This document shows positions 1 to 5,198 of a stretch of DNA of 5,656 nucleotides, piece after piece. The stretch comes from Verrucomicrobiota bacterium (GTDB lineage: Bacteria > Verrucomicrobiota > Verrucomicrobiia > Chthoniobacterales > UBA10450). A program made the position numbers and the translations under genes. Each line of letters starts with the position of its first letter. The stretch's first letter is position 1. A model generated the notes under the pieces. That model saw nothing but the letters and a program-made list of their open reading frames with translations. It searched no databases and had not been told where the DNA came from. The stretch is from positions 658-6,313 of the forward strand of contig QHOQ01000129.1 of the NCBI GenBank assembly GCA_003219355.1. Reading direction: 5' to 3'.

Positions 1-465
1 ATGAGCAAAGTCGTGGGCAGCGAAGATGGTTATATCAAATTGCCGATCAATGAGCCGTCGTCGAAAAACTCGCAAATTCAGGAATATCTCGACGAATATC
101 GCGCTCCGGGTGTGCAGCACATTGCGTTGTTAACCCCAAACATTCTTGCGACGGTCGGCGAAATGCGGAAGCAAGGCGTCGATTTTCTCGATGTGCCGGA
201 CTCCTATTACGACGAAGAATTAAGAAAACGCATTGGCGAAATCGAGGAGGACGTGGATGAATTGCACGAGTTGAAAATCCTGGTCGATCGCGATCGTCCG
301 GACGGATATTTGCTCCAGTTGTTTACTCAATGCGTCTTCAATCGGCCGACGCTCTTCTTTGAGGTGATTCAGCGCCGCGGTAACTCGGAAGGGTTCGGAG
401 AAGGCAATTTCACCGCGCTTTTCGAAGCGATTGAGCGCGAACAAAAGAAACGCGGCAAATTGTAA
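1..465 (+). CDS. hpd: 4-hydroxyphenylpyruvate dioxygenase, C-terminal part (5' end outside window)
   Basis: This non-heme Fe(II) enzyme converts 4-hydroxyphenylpyruvate to homogentisate, the second step of tyrosine degradation. The visible 154 residues are the C-terminal catalytic domain. They show PINEP (15-19, with the substrate-pocket Asn17), SQIQ (Gln25), GVQH (iron ligand His40), LLQLF (Gln106, Phe108), the iron ligand Glu121 in FFEVIQ, and the closing helix GFGEGNF (Phe132, Asn136, Phe137). Residue roles are taken from the plant and Pseudomonas enzymes. The family is about 350-400 residues long, so roughly 200 residues lie upstream, including the first iron-ligand His. The ATG at base 1 aligns inside the protein and is very probably not the start. 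The stop is 12 nt before homogentisate dioxygenase, which uses the product, so the two are almost certainly co-transcribed. No damage is visible in this part. Confidence 0.95.
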   Translation: MSKVVGSEDGYIKLPINEPSSKNSQIQEYLDEYRAPGVQHIALLTPNILATVGEMRKQGVDFLDVPDSYYDEELRKRIGEIEEDVDELHELKILVDRDRPDGYLLQLFTQCVFNRPTLFFEVIQRRGNSEGFGEGNFTALFEAIEREQKKRGKL

Positions 466-471
466 AGGAGG
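465..471 (+). promoter_or_regulatory. Strong Shine-Dalgarno for homogentisate dioxygenase
   Basis: AAGGAGG begins on the last base of the hpd stop codon and lies 6 nt before the ATG at 478. It is the best ribosome-binding site in the window and fixes the downstream start. The later genes have weak or no such motif. Confidence 0.85.
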
Positions 472-477
472 ATCGAT

Positions 478-1662
478 ATGCCGTACTATCAAAAACTTGG
501 CGAAATCCCGCGGAAACATCACATCTGGTTTCATCGCAACGGAGCGACGCCGACCTATAAAAACGAAGGCATTGCCTACGAGCATGTCTTCACGACGCAA
601 GGATTCGATGAGGCTTATTCGATCATGTATCATCTGCGTCCGCCGACGCGCGTGCGCAATGTGAAGCTTCTGGGATGCCATGAACTGAAAAAGGTCGCTG
701 ATAGTCCGCTGCGTCATCATCATCTGCGCACTGCAACGATTCCCAGGCGCGGCGATCTCTACACGGGACGGATCCCGATGCTTTTCAATCAAGACATGAC
801 GGCGTATCGCACGAAGCCGGCGAAGGCATACGACAAATTCGAGTATTACAAGAACGGCGGCGCCGATGAGATTATTTTTGTTTTTCACGGCGGCGGCACA
901 CTGGAGAGTGTTTTCGGCAAACTGCGTTATCGCGCCGAAGACTATATCGTTATCCCGCGCGGAATTACCTATCGGATGGTGCCGGACAAAATTGAAGACG
1001 AGGACCACCTCGTTCTTGAGTCCGCCGGCCCGGTCCGCATTCCGCAGCGTTATTTAAATCACGAAGGCCAGATTAAAATGGGCGCGCCCTATTCCGAACG
1101 CGATCTTCATGGGCCGAGTGAGTTGATCACGATCGACAAAGAGGAAGATGTCGATGTGCTCGTGAAAGACGGACCGCGCTGGACGCATGTCACGCTGGCG
1201 CAGCATCCTTTCGATTCTGTTGGCTGGGATGGCTATCTCTATCCGTTCACCTTCAACGCGCAGGATTTCGAGCCAATTACCGGCACGGTGCATCAACCGC
1301 CGCCGATTCATCAGACATTCGAGATTCGCGGCTACGTTGTCTGCACCTTTGCTCCCCGCATGCTCGACACCCATCCTGAGGCGGTAAGAATTCCATGGGT
1401 GCATGATAACGTCGAAGCTGACGAAGTGCTGTTTTATGTGCGCGGAAATTTTGGCTCGCGCCGTGGCATCGAAAGCGGGTCAATTACATTGCATCCGCGC
1501 GGCATTCCGCACGGCCCACATCCGGGCACGATCATGGCCAGCAAGAATGCAACGCGCACGGAAGAGCTTGCCGTCATGTTCGACACACAGCACACGCTTG
1601 AACTCACGGAAGAATCGCTCGGCATCGATGACCCAAAATATCCGCAGAGCTGGCTCGAGTAG
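478..1662 (+). CDS. hmgA: Homogentisate 1,2-dioxygenase
   Basis: This cupin-fold Fe(II) dioxygenase opens the ring of homogentisate to give maleylacetoacetate. The protein has 394 residues, which fits the shorter bacterial branch of the family rather than the roughly 440-residue human/Pseudomonas form. The N-terminus MPYYQKLGEIPRKHH and YHLRPPT (51-57) are typical of that branch. The probable metal site is in the C-terminal cupin: His309 and Glu316 in HDNVEADE, and His345 in PHGPHPG (344-350). His-to-Glu spacing is one residue longer than in the human enzyme (His335/Glu341), which I recall as normal for the short branch. His272 in VHQPPP may correspond to the human acid-base His292; this is inferred from a rough alignment. 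The start is set by the Shine-Dalgarno at 465-471. Maleylacetoacetate isomerase and fumarylacetoacetase, which would complete the route, are not in the window. Confidence 0.95.
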   Translation: MPYYQKLGEIPRKHHIWFHRNGATPTYKNEGIAYEHVFTTQGFDEAYSIMYHLRPPTRVRNVKLLGCHELKKVADSPLRHHHLRTATIPRRGDLYTGRIPMLFNQDMTAYRTKPAKAYDKFEYYKNGGADEIIFVFHGGGTLESVFGKLRYRAEDYIVIPRGITYRMVPDKIEDEDHLVLESAGPVRIPQRYLNHEGQIKMGAPYSERDLHGPSELITIDKEEDVDVLVKDGPRWTHVTLAQHPFDSVGWDGYLYPFTFNAQDFEPITGTVHQPPPIHQTFEIRGYVVCTFAPRMLDTHPEAVRIPWVHDNVEADEVLFYVRGNFGSRRGIESGSITLHPRGIPHGPHPGTIMASKNATRTEELAVMFDTQHTLELTEESLGIDDPKYPQSWLE

Positions 1663-1694
1663 GGCCGCGGTTCCATACGGCACGGACCCAACTT

Positions 1695-2324
1695 ATGATT
1701 CAATCGCGTAATTCCGATCTCGATATCGAAGAGCGCTTTACGCGTGATATTAATCGATTGCCGGAAAAAGATCTTGATCGGATCTCGATGGCTTACCGGC
1801 AGCTTCTTGAAAGTGTTGGCGAAGATGCGGATCGAGAAGGTCTGCGAAGGACGCCCGATCGCGCCGCCCGGGCGTTGGAATTTCTGACGCAGGGCTATCG
1901 GCAGGATCTCGACGAGATTATCAACGATGCCGTCTTTGCTTCGGTCGCAAGTGAAATCATTCTGGTCAAAGACATCGAACTGTACTCACTGTGCGAGCAT
2001 CATTTGCTGCCGTTCATCGGACGCGCGCATGTGGCTTACATTCCAAATGGGAAAGTCATCGGCCTTTCCAAGGTGGCACGGATTGTCGATGTTTTTGCGC
2101 GCCGTTTACAAATCCAGGAGAATCTCACCACTCAAATCGCCGAGTCGCTCATGAATTGTCTTGAACCGTCCGGGGTGGCGGTTGTCGTGGAGGCGAAACA
2201 TCTTTGTATGATGATGCGCGGCGTCGAAAAGCAAAATTCCGTCATGAAGACTTCCTGCCTACTCGGTTCCTTCAAAGATGACGCCCGAACACGGTCGGAA
2301 TTTCTCTCACTGCTCAAGGATTAG
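1695..2324 (+). CDS. folE: GTP cyclohydrolase I
   Basis: This cytosolic zinc enzyme converts GTP to 7,8-dihydroneopterin triphosphate, the entry point of folate, queuosine and tetrahydrobiopterin synthesis. The 209-residue length is normal. Family hallmarks are intact: RRTPDRAARA (51-60), SLCEHHLLPFIGRAHVAYIP (98-117), GLSKVARIVDVFARRLQIQE (123-142), VEAKHLCMMMRGVEKQNS (165-182). The zinc ligands are Cys100, His103 and Cys171, with catalytic His102 and His169. All sit exactly 10 residues below their E. coli numbers (Cys110, His113, Cys181, His112, His179). The start at 1695 has only a poor Shine-Dalgarno (ACGGA near 1682-1686), but the next Met (residue 32) would remove part of the N-terminal helix. 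The gene lies 32 nt after hmgA and 8 nt before a PTPS fusion. From that I infer a role in pterin cofactor supply rather than folate; a second folE elsewhere in the genome would fit this. Confidence 0.96.
   Translation: MIQSRNSDLDIEERFTRDINRLPEKDLDRISMAYRQLLESVGEDADREGLRRTPDRAARALEFLTQGYRQDLDEIINDAVFASVASEIILVKDIELYSLCEHHLLPFIGRAHVAYIPNGKVIGLSKVARIVDVFARRLQIQENLTTQIAESLMNCLEPSGVAVVVEAKHLCMMMRGVEKQNSVMKTSCLLGSFKDDARTRSEFLSLLKD
2316..2320 (+). promoter_or_regulatory. Shine-Dalgarno-like AAGGA inside the end of folE
   Basis: AAGGA lies in the last codons of folE, 12 nt before the ATG at 2333. The spacing is a little long. Its place inside the upstream gene suggests that translation of the PTPS fusion is coupled to folE. 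Confidence 0.45.
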
Positions 2325-2332
2325 CTGGCGTC

Positions 2333-3544
2333 ATGCTGCTGACGGTCAGCAAACGTCTCGAGTTTTCGGCATCGCGGCGTCTGCGCGTAAAGCATTGGAG
2401 CGACAGCGAAAATCTCGCCGCTTTCGGTCCTGAAACCGGAGCGCATCACGGCACTGGCCGCAATTACATCGCGTATTTTGTTTTTACCGGGCCGGTCAAT
2501 CCGAGCAACGGAATGCTCATTAACATCAGTGAGATCAAGGAGCAGGCGGGCAAAGTCGTCCGCGAGCATTTCGATCACAAATTTCTAAATGAAGACAACC
2601 ATTCGTTTCGAGATGTTCCTCCCACGGCTGAAAATATTGCGAGGCAACTTTATATCGGAGTCGTGCCACTGTTTTCCGATGTCGATGCAAAGCTCGTCGC
2701 TTGTCATCTCTCGGAATCACGCGACCGCAGCGCGACTTTCTACTCGGACGGGAGCTGCGACACGAATTATTGGTTCGCTTTTTCGTCCGCCCGTCGAACG
2801 GTCTCGCCCCATCTGAGCGAACAAGAAAACGCGCGGTTCTTTGGCAAGGCAACTTCAATTCATGGTCACAATTATCGCGCGCGTATCACCTTTCGAACCG
2901 AAGAACTAACCGGCGAAATGCCTGTTGTCCGATTCGGAGAGGTCGATGCCTGTCTGCGTTCGTTGCATTCCGAGCTCGATCATCGCTACCTCAATCAGGA
3001 GGTTGTCGGGTTAAAAGATCGTCCGATGACGACTGAGAGCCTCGCCGGTTATATCTATCAGTGCGTAAACGCTAGCTTGGCGCTGCATCGAGTTCGCTTG
3101 TACGAGCGCGATGATTTTTTTGCGGAAGTTTGGAAGGACAAAACTGTTTTTCTCGGGCTGCAGATGCCGTTCCACGCCGCGCATCGATTGTACGCCGCCG
3201 CTCTTTCGGATCCCGAGAACGCAAAGCTCTACGGAAAGTGCAACAATCTCCATGGTCATGGTCATGGCTATCTGACAGAGACAACGATTGGCGGCGAATA
3301 TGACAGACGGAGCGGAACGCTTCGGGATTTTGTCACTTTTAAAAAGGCGATCGAAGAGTCGCTTAAGCCCTGGCAAGACCGACATCTCGACTTGGAGACA
3401 GAGGATTTTAGGGACGCACCTTCTACGGGGGAAAACATTGTGCGTGCGCTTTGGCCAAAGATCGATAACCGACTCGACCATCAACTTGTGCGACTGCGTC
3501 TGTGGGAAACCGCGAATAATCGGTTTACGTTACGCCGCACGTAG
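2333..3544 (+). CDS. Three-domain 6-pyruvoyl-tetrahydropterin synthase fusion
   Basis: The PTPS family turns dihydroneopterin triphosphate into 6-pyruvoyl-tetrahydropterin, or 6-carboxytetrahydropterin in the QueD branch. Members are usually 120-150 residues; this protein has 403 and contains three tandem copies. Domain 1 (about 1-128) has FSASRRL (11-17) and HGTGRNY (39-45), where the zinc histidines have become Arg15, Thr41 and Arg43 and the Cys is gone; FDHKFLN keeps Asp81-His82. Domain 2 (about 143-266) has FSSARR (zinc His to Arg154) and GKATSIHGHNY (Cys to Ala173; His177 and His179 kept); LDHRYLN keeps Asp216-His217. Domain 3 (about 272-403) has FHAAHRL (His284), GKCNNLHGHGHGY (Cys303, His309, His311), STGEN (Glu367) and WETANN (Glu392). 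In domain 3 rat Asp88-His89 are replaced by Gln348-Asp349 in KPWQDRHLDL. Thus only domain 3 has a full zinc/Cys site, and only domains 1 and 2 have Asp-His. The Cys-x5-HGH spacing of domain 3 is the BH4-type PTPS pattern, not the QueD pattern Cys-x3-HGH. The start MLLTVSKRLEF matches the usual family N-terminus. PTPS-family membership is certain; the exact reaction is inferred. Confidence 0.9.
   Translation: MLLTVSKRLEFSASRRLRVKHWSDSENLAAFGPETGAHHGTGRNYIAYFVFTGPVNPSNGMLINISEIKEQAGKVVREHFDHKFLNEDNHSFRDVPPTAENIARQLYIGVVPLFSDVDAKLVACHLSESRDRSATFYSDGSCDTNYWFAFSSARRTVSPHLSEQENARFFGKATSIHGHNYRARITFRTEELTGEMPVVRFGEVDACLRSLHSELDHRYLNQEVVGLKDRPMTTESLAGYIYQCVNASLALHRVRLYERDDFFAEVWKDKTVFLGLQMPFHAAHRLYAAALSDPENAKLYGKCNNLHGHGHGYLTETTIGGEYDRRSGTLRDFVTFKKAIEESLKPWQDRHLDLETEDFRDAPSTGENIVRALWPKIDNRLDHQLVRLRLWETANNRFTLRRT
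3251..3268 (+). repeat. Triplicated hexanucleotide (CATGGY)x3 in the zinc motif
   Basis: CATGGT CATGGT CATGGC codes for His-Gly-His-Gly-His-Gly (residues 307-312) of PTPS domain 3, including the zinc ligands His309 and His311. Other PTPS proteins usually have Asn-Gly-His-Gly-His-Asn here. The near-exact DNA repetition suggests slippage or convergence and keeps the reading frame. Confidence 0.8.
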
Positions 3545-3557
3545 CATCGCCAATTTT

Positions 3558-3617
3558 TGGAGGGACGTGCGCCATCGTGTCCTCTAAGTTCGGGACATGA
3601 CGGAGCATGTCCCTCCA
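3558..3617. repeat. 60-bp near-perfect palindrome (REP/MITE-like)
   Basis: The two arms pair from 3558/3617 inward to about 3583/3592, around a short loop near 3584-3591. Pairing by eye gives 24 paired positions out of 26, of which 3 are G-T, with mismatches at 3571/3604 and 3574/3601. The outer arms read TGGAGGGACGTGC and GCATGTCCCTCCA. No T-run follows, so it is not a standard intrinsic terminator. Both strands translate to similar peptides (EGRAPSCPLSSGHDGACPS on +, EGHAPSCPELRGHDGARPS on -), as expected for a palindrome. I recall similar GGAGGGAC...GTCCCTCC intergenic palindromes in Verrucomicrobia genomes, but cannot confirm this here. It fills most of the 78-nt gap between the PTPS fusion and the SDR gene. 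Confidence 0.85.
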
Positions 3618-3622
3618 GACAA

Positions 3623-4315
3623 ATGAAACGATATTTGATCACTGGCGCCAGTCGCGGAATTGGCTGCGCCATGGCGGAAAAGCTGGCCGCGCCGGACACC
3701 ACGCTGCTTCTGCACGGCCGCGACACGATTGCCCTGGCGGACGTATGCAAAACCGTTGAGCCGCGCTGCGCCAGCGTTGTTCGGCTAATCCATGATCTTG
3801 CCGTCTCGTCCGGCGTTTCGGATCTGATCGCCAGCGTTGGAAGCGATCCGCTGGATCTATTAGTTAACAATGCCGGTATCGCGATCGTAAAGCCATTTGG
3901 AGAAATCACGCCCATCGAATGGGAGCAAACGCTCGGCGTGAATGTCACTGCGCCATTCTTATTGACCCAGCGTTTCGCTCCGGAAATGCCACCTGGCGCG
4001 AGTATCGTTAACATCCTTTCGGTCGCCGCGAAGACCGGGTTCGCCAACTGGAGTGCCTATTGCATGAGCAAGTTTGCACTCGAGGGTTTCTTTCAATCAG
4101 TGCGAGAAGAATTGCGCGACCGCAGAATTCGCGTCATTAACATTTATCCGGCCGCGACGAACACAGAAATTTGGAACAACGTCGAAGGCGATTGGCCACG
4201 TAACAAAATGATTTCGGCCGAACAGGTTGCATCCGCGGTTGTCTACGCTCTCTCGCGACCGGCTGATGTTGCCGTGGAAAGTATCACTCTCTCCAGCGCG
4301 ACCGGAAATTTATGA
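3623..4315 (+). CDS. SDR-family NADP-dependent oxidoreductase, candidate sepiapterin-reductase-type
   Basis: This is a classical short-chain dehydrogenase/reductase of 230 residues with a Rossmann fold. It shows the cofactor loop TGASRGIG (7-14), HGRD (31-34, where Arg33 together with Arg11 suggests NADPH), NNAG (82-85), catalytic Asn107, Ser133 (ILSVAA) and Tyr146-x3-Lys150 (YCMSK). The usual Pro-Gly after strand 6 is Pro-Ala (176-177). The frame is open upstream to a TTG at 3557, but those 22 codons lie in the palindrome, and SDRs begin just before the TGxxxGIG strand, so ATG 3623 is the start. No Shine-Dalgarno is visible: only 5 nt separate the palindrome from the ATG. Following FolE and PTPS, it would be the third enzyme of tetrahydrobiopterin synthesis. 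That role is inferred from context. A C-terminal Asp that binds the pterin in mouse sepiapterin reductase (Asp258) has no obvious counterpart, since the chain ends ATGNL. A FolM-like, quinoid dihydropterin reductase-like or unrelated role remains possible. Confidence 0.9.
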   Translation: MKRYLITGASRGIGCAMAEKLAAPDTTLLLHGRDTIALADVCKTVEPRCASVVRLIHDLAVSSGVSDLIASVGSDPLDLLVNNAGIAIVKPFGEITPIEWEQTLGVNVTAPFLLTQRFAPEMPPGASIVNILSVAAKTGFANWSAYCMSKFALEGFFQSVREELRDRRIRVINIYPAATNTEIWNNVEGDWPRNKMISAEQVASAVVYALSRPADVAVESITLSSATGNL

Positions 4316-5160
4316 TCAAAGCTTTGCAAAGCGAGCTCGGCATCAACGTCATCGCCTCGATCATTGCGTCGCTGTTTTTTCTCGCGGCAGGTTTCGCCTG
4401 GGGAAAATACAAGGAACGCCGCCGCAAGTTTGGCCGGAACCTCGATGAGTACGACTTCTATCCGTTCACCGTTACACGTGAAAACTTTGGCGAGTTCAGC
4501 CTGAACAATTTTCGACTGGGAATGCATTATTTCCTGAAGAACCACGATTACACGGCAGCGCGGCAACTCATCTTCATCGGGGAGCAGAATAACGTGCGCA
4601 ATCAACTCGAACCGGCGGAACAGAAAGTTTACTCGCAGCTTTTCGAAAAATACGACGGCAGGAAAGTTGTCGATGATACGAACGAGTATCTCGAGAACTA
4701 CGTGCGTTTGGTCCGCCTCATCGGAAAATCATTCCCAAATACCGGCATTGAAATTTTGCTCCACAACCTGGCCGATCCGGCGCATTCGCTCATCGTCCTG
4801 GAGAATAATGTGACCGGCAGACATCTGCGCGATGGCACGACGAATTTGCTCATCGACCTGAAGAAACGTCAGCTTCAGAACGAAGATAAACTCAACTACG
4901 AGCTGAATATCGGGTCCCGGAGATTTAAGTGCACGACGATCCCGATCATCCGTAAGGAGTTTGGTGTGGTCGGCGCGATCTGCATCAACATTGATACAAA
5001 TTACCTGACCGAGGAGGTGATGAAGGATCATGAACGAATCGAGACGTGGTTCAAAAACTTTTTGCGTATCGATATGCAGGTCGACGAAAATATTTTAAGC
5101 AAGGACGAATACGCCAAGGCCTTAAAGGGTAAACGCCATTTCAAAGACGAGTCCTTTTAA
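4312..5160 (+). CDS. Membrane-anchored protein with YheO-like PAS domain
   Basis: This 282-residue protein has three parts. Residues about 9-30 form one hydrophobic helix (INVIASIIASLFFLAAGFAW) followed by a basic stretch (KYKERRRKFGR), which predicts an N-terminal anchor with the rest in the cytoplasm. Residues about 45-125 are a charged, probably helical region that I do not recognise. Residues about 127-230 match the YheO-like PAS family: EILLHNL (147-153), HSLIVLENNVTGR (158-170) and the end GVVGAICINID (218-228). Family members are usually soluble regulators with a C-terminal helix-turn-helix. Here only about 50 charged residues follow and no such domain is seen, so DNA binding is unlikely. 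The ATG overlaps the SDR stop by 4 bp (ATGA), so the two are translationally coupled. A sensory role tied to the pathway is a guess; the ligand is unknown. Confidence 0.8.
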   Translation: MIKALQSELGINVIASIIASLFFLAAGFAWGKYKERRRKFGRNLDEYDFYPFTVTRENFGEFSLNNFRLGMHYFLKNHDYTAARQLIFIGEQNNVRNQLEPAEQKVYSQLFEKYDGRKVVDDTNEYLENYVRLVRLIGKSFPNTGIEILLHNLADPAHSLIVLENNVTGRHLRDGTTNLLIDLKKRQLQNEDKLNYELNIGSRRFKCTTIPIIRKEFGVVGAICINIDTNYLTEEVMKDHERIETWFKNFLRIDMQVDENILSKDEYAKALKGKRHFKDESF

Positions 5161-5198
5161 TCACGGGCACAGACCTCTTGGTTAGCGTCTTTTTAACT

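Noticed and set aside
1..3. ATG at the first base as the true start of hpd
   Set aside because: The residues that follow align to the interior of 4-hydroxyphenylpyruvate dioxygenase. The N-terminal domain and first iron ligand are missing, so this is an internal Met at the window edge.
220..1008. 262-codon open frame on the minus strand
   Set aside because: It lies opposite hpd and hmgA, both of which match well-known families along their length. Its translation shows no recognisable motif, so it is an antisense shadow.
2333..3544. Domains 1 and 2 as decayed sequence or a sequencing artefact
   Set aside because: The frame is open throughout and both domains keep family motifs, including LDHxxLN-type Asp-His and the pterin-site Glu (Glu100, Glu235). 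The losses are point-like and complementary to domain 3.
3558..3617. Palindrome as a Rho-independent terminator or CRISPR-type repeat
   Set aside because: No T-run follows either arm, the coding direction continues without a break, and it occurs once in the window with no spacer array.
3557..3622. TTG start giving the SDR a 22-residue N-terminal extension
   Set aside because: The extension is the translated palindrome (EGRAPSCPLSSGHDGACPS). SDRs start just before the TGxxxGIG strand, which fits ATG 3623.
3481..4047. 188-codon open frame on the minus strand
   Set aside because: It runs antisense to the SDR and through the palindrome. Its only family-like stretch is the palindrome read backwards.
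5171..5194. Possible intrinsic terminator between the PAS and hydrolase genes
   Set aside because: AGAC (5171-5174) and GTCT (5187-5190) can pair before a short T-run, but the 4-bp stem is too weak to call a terminator.
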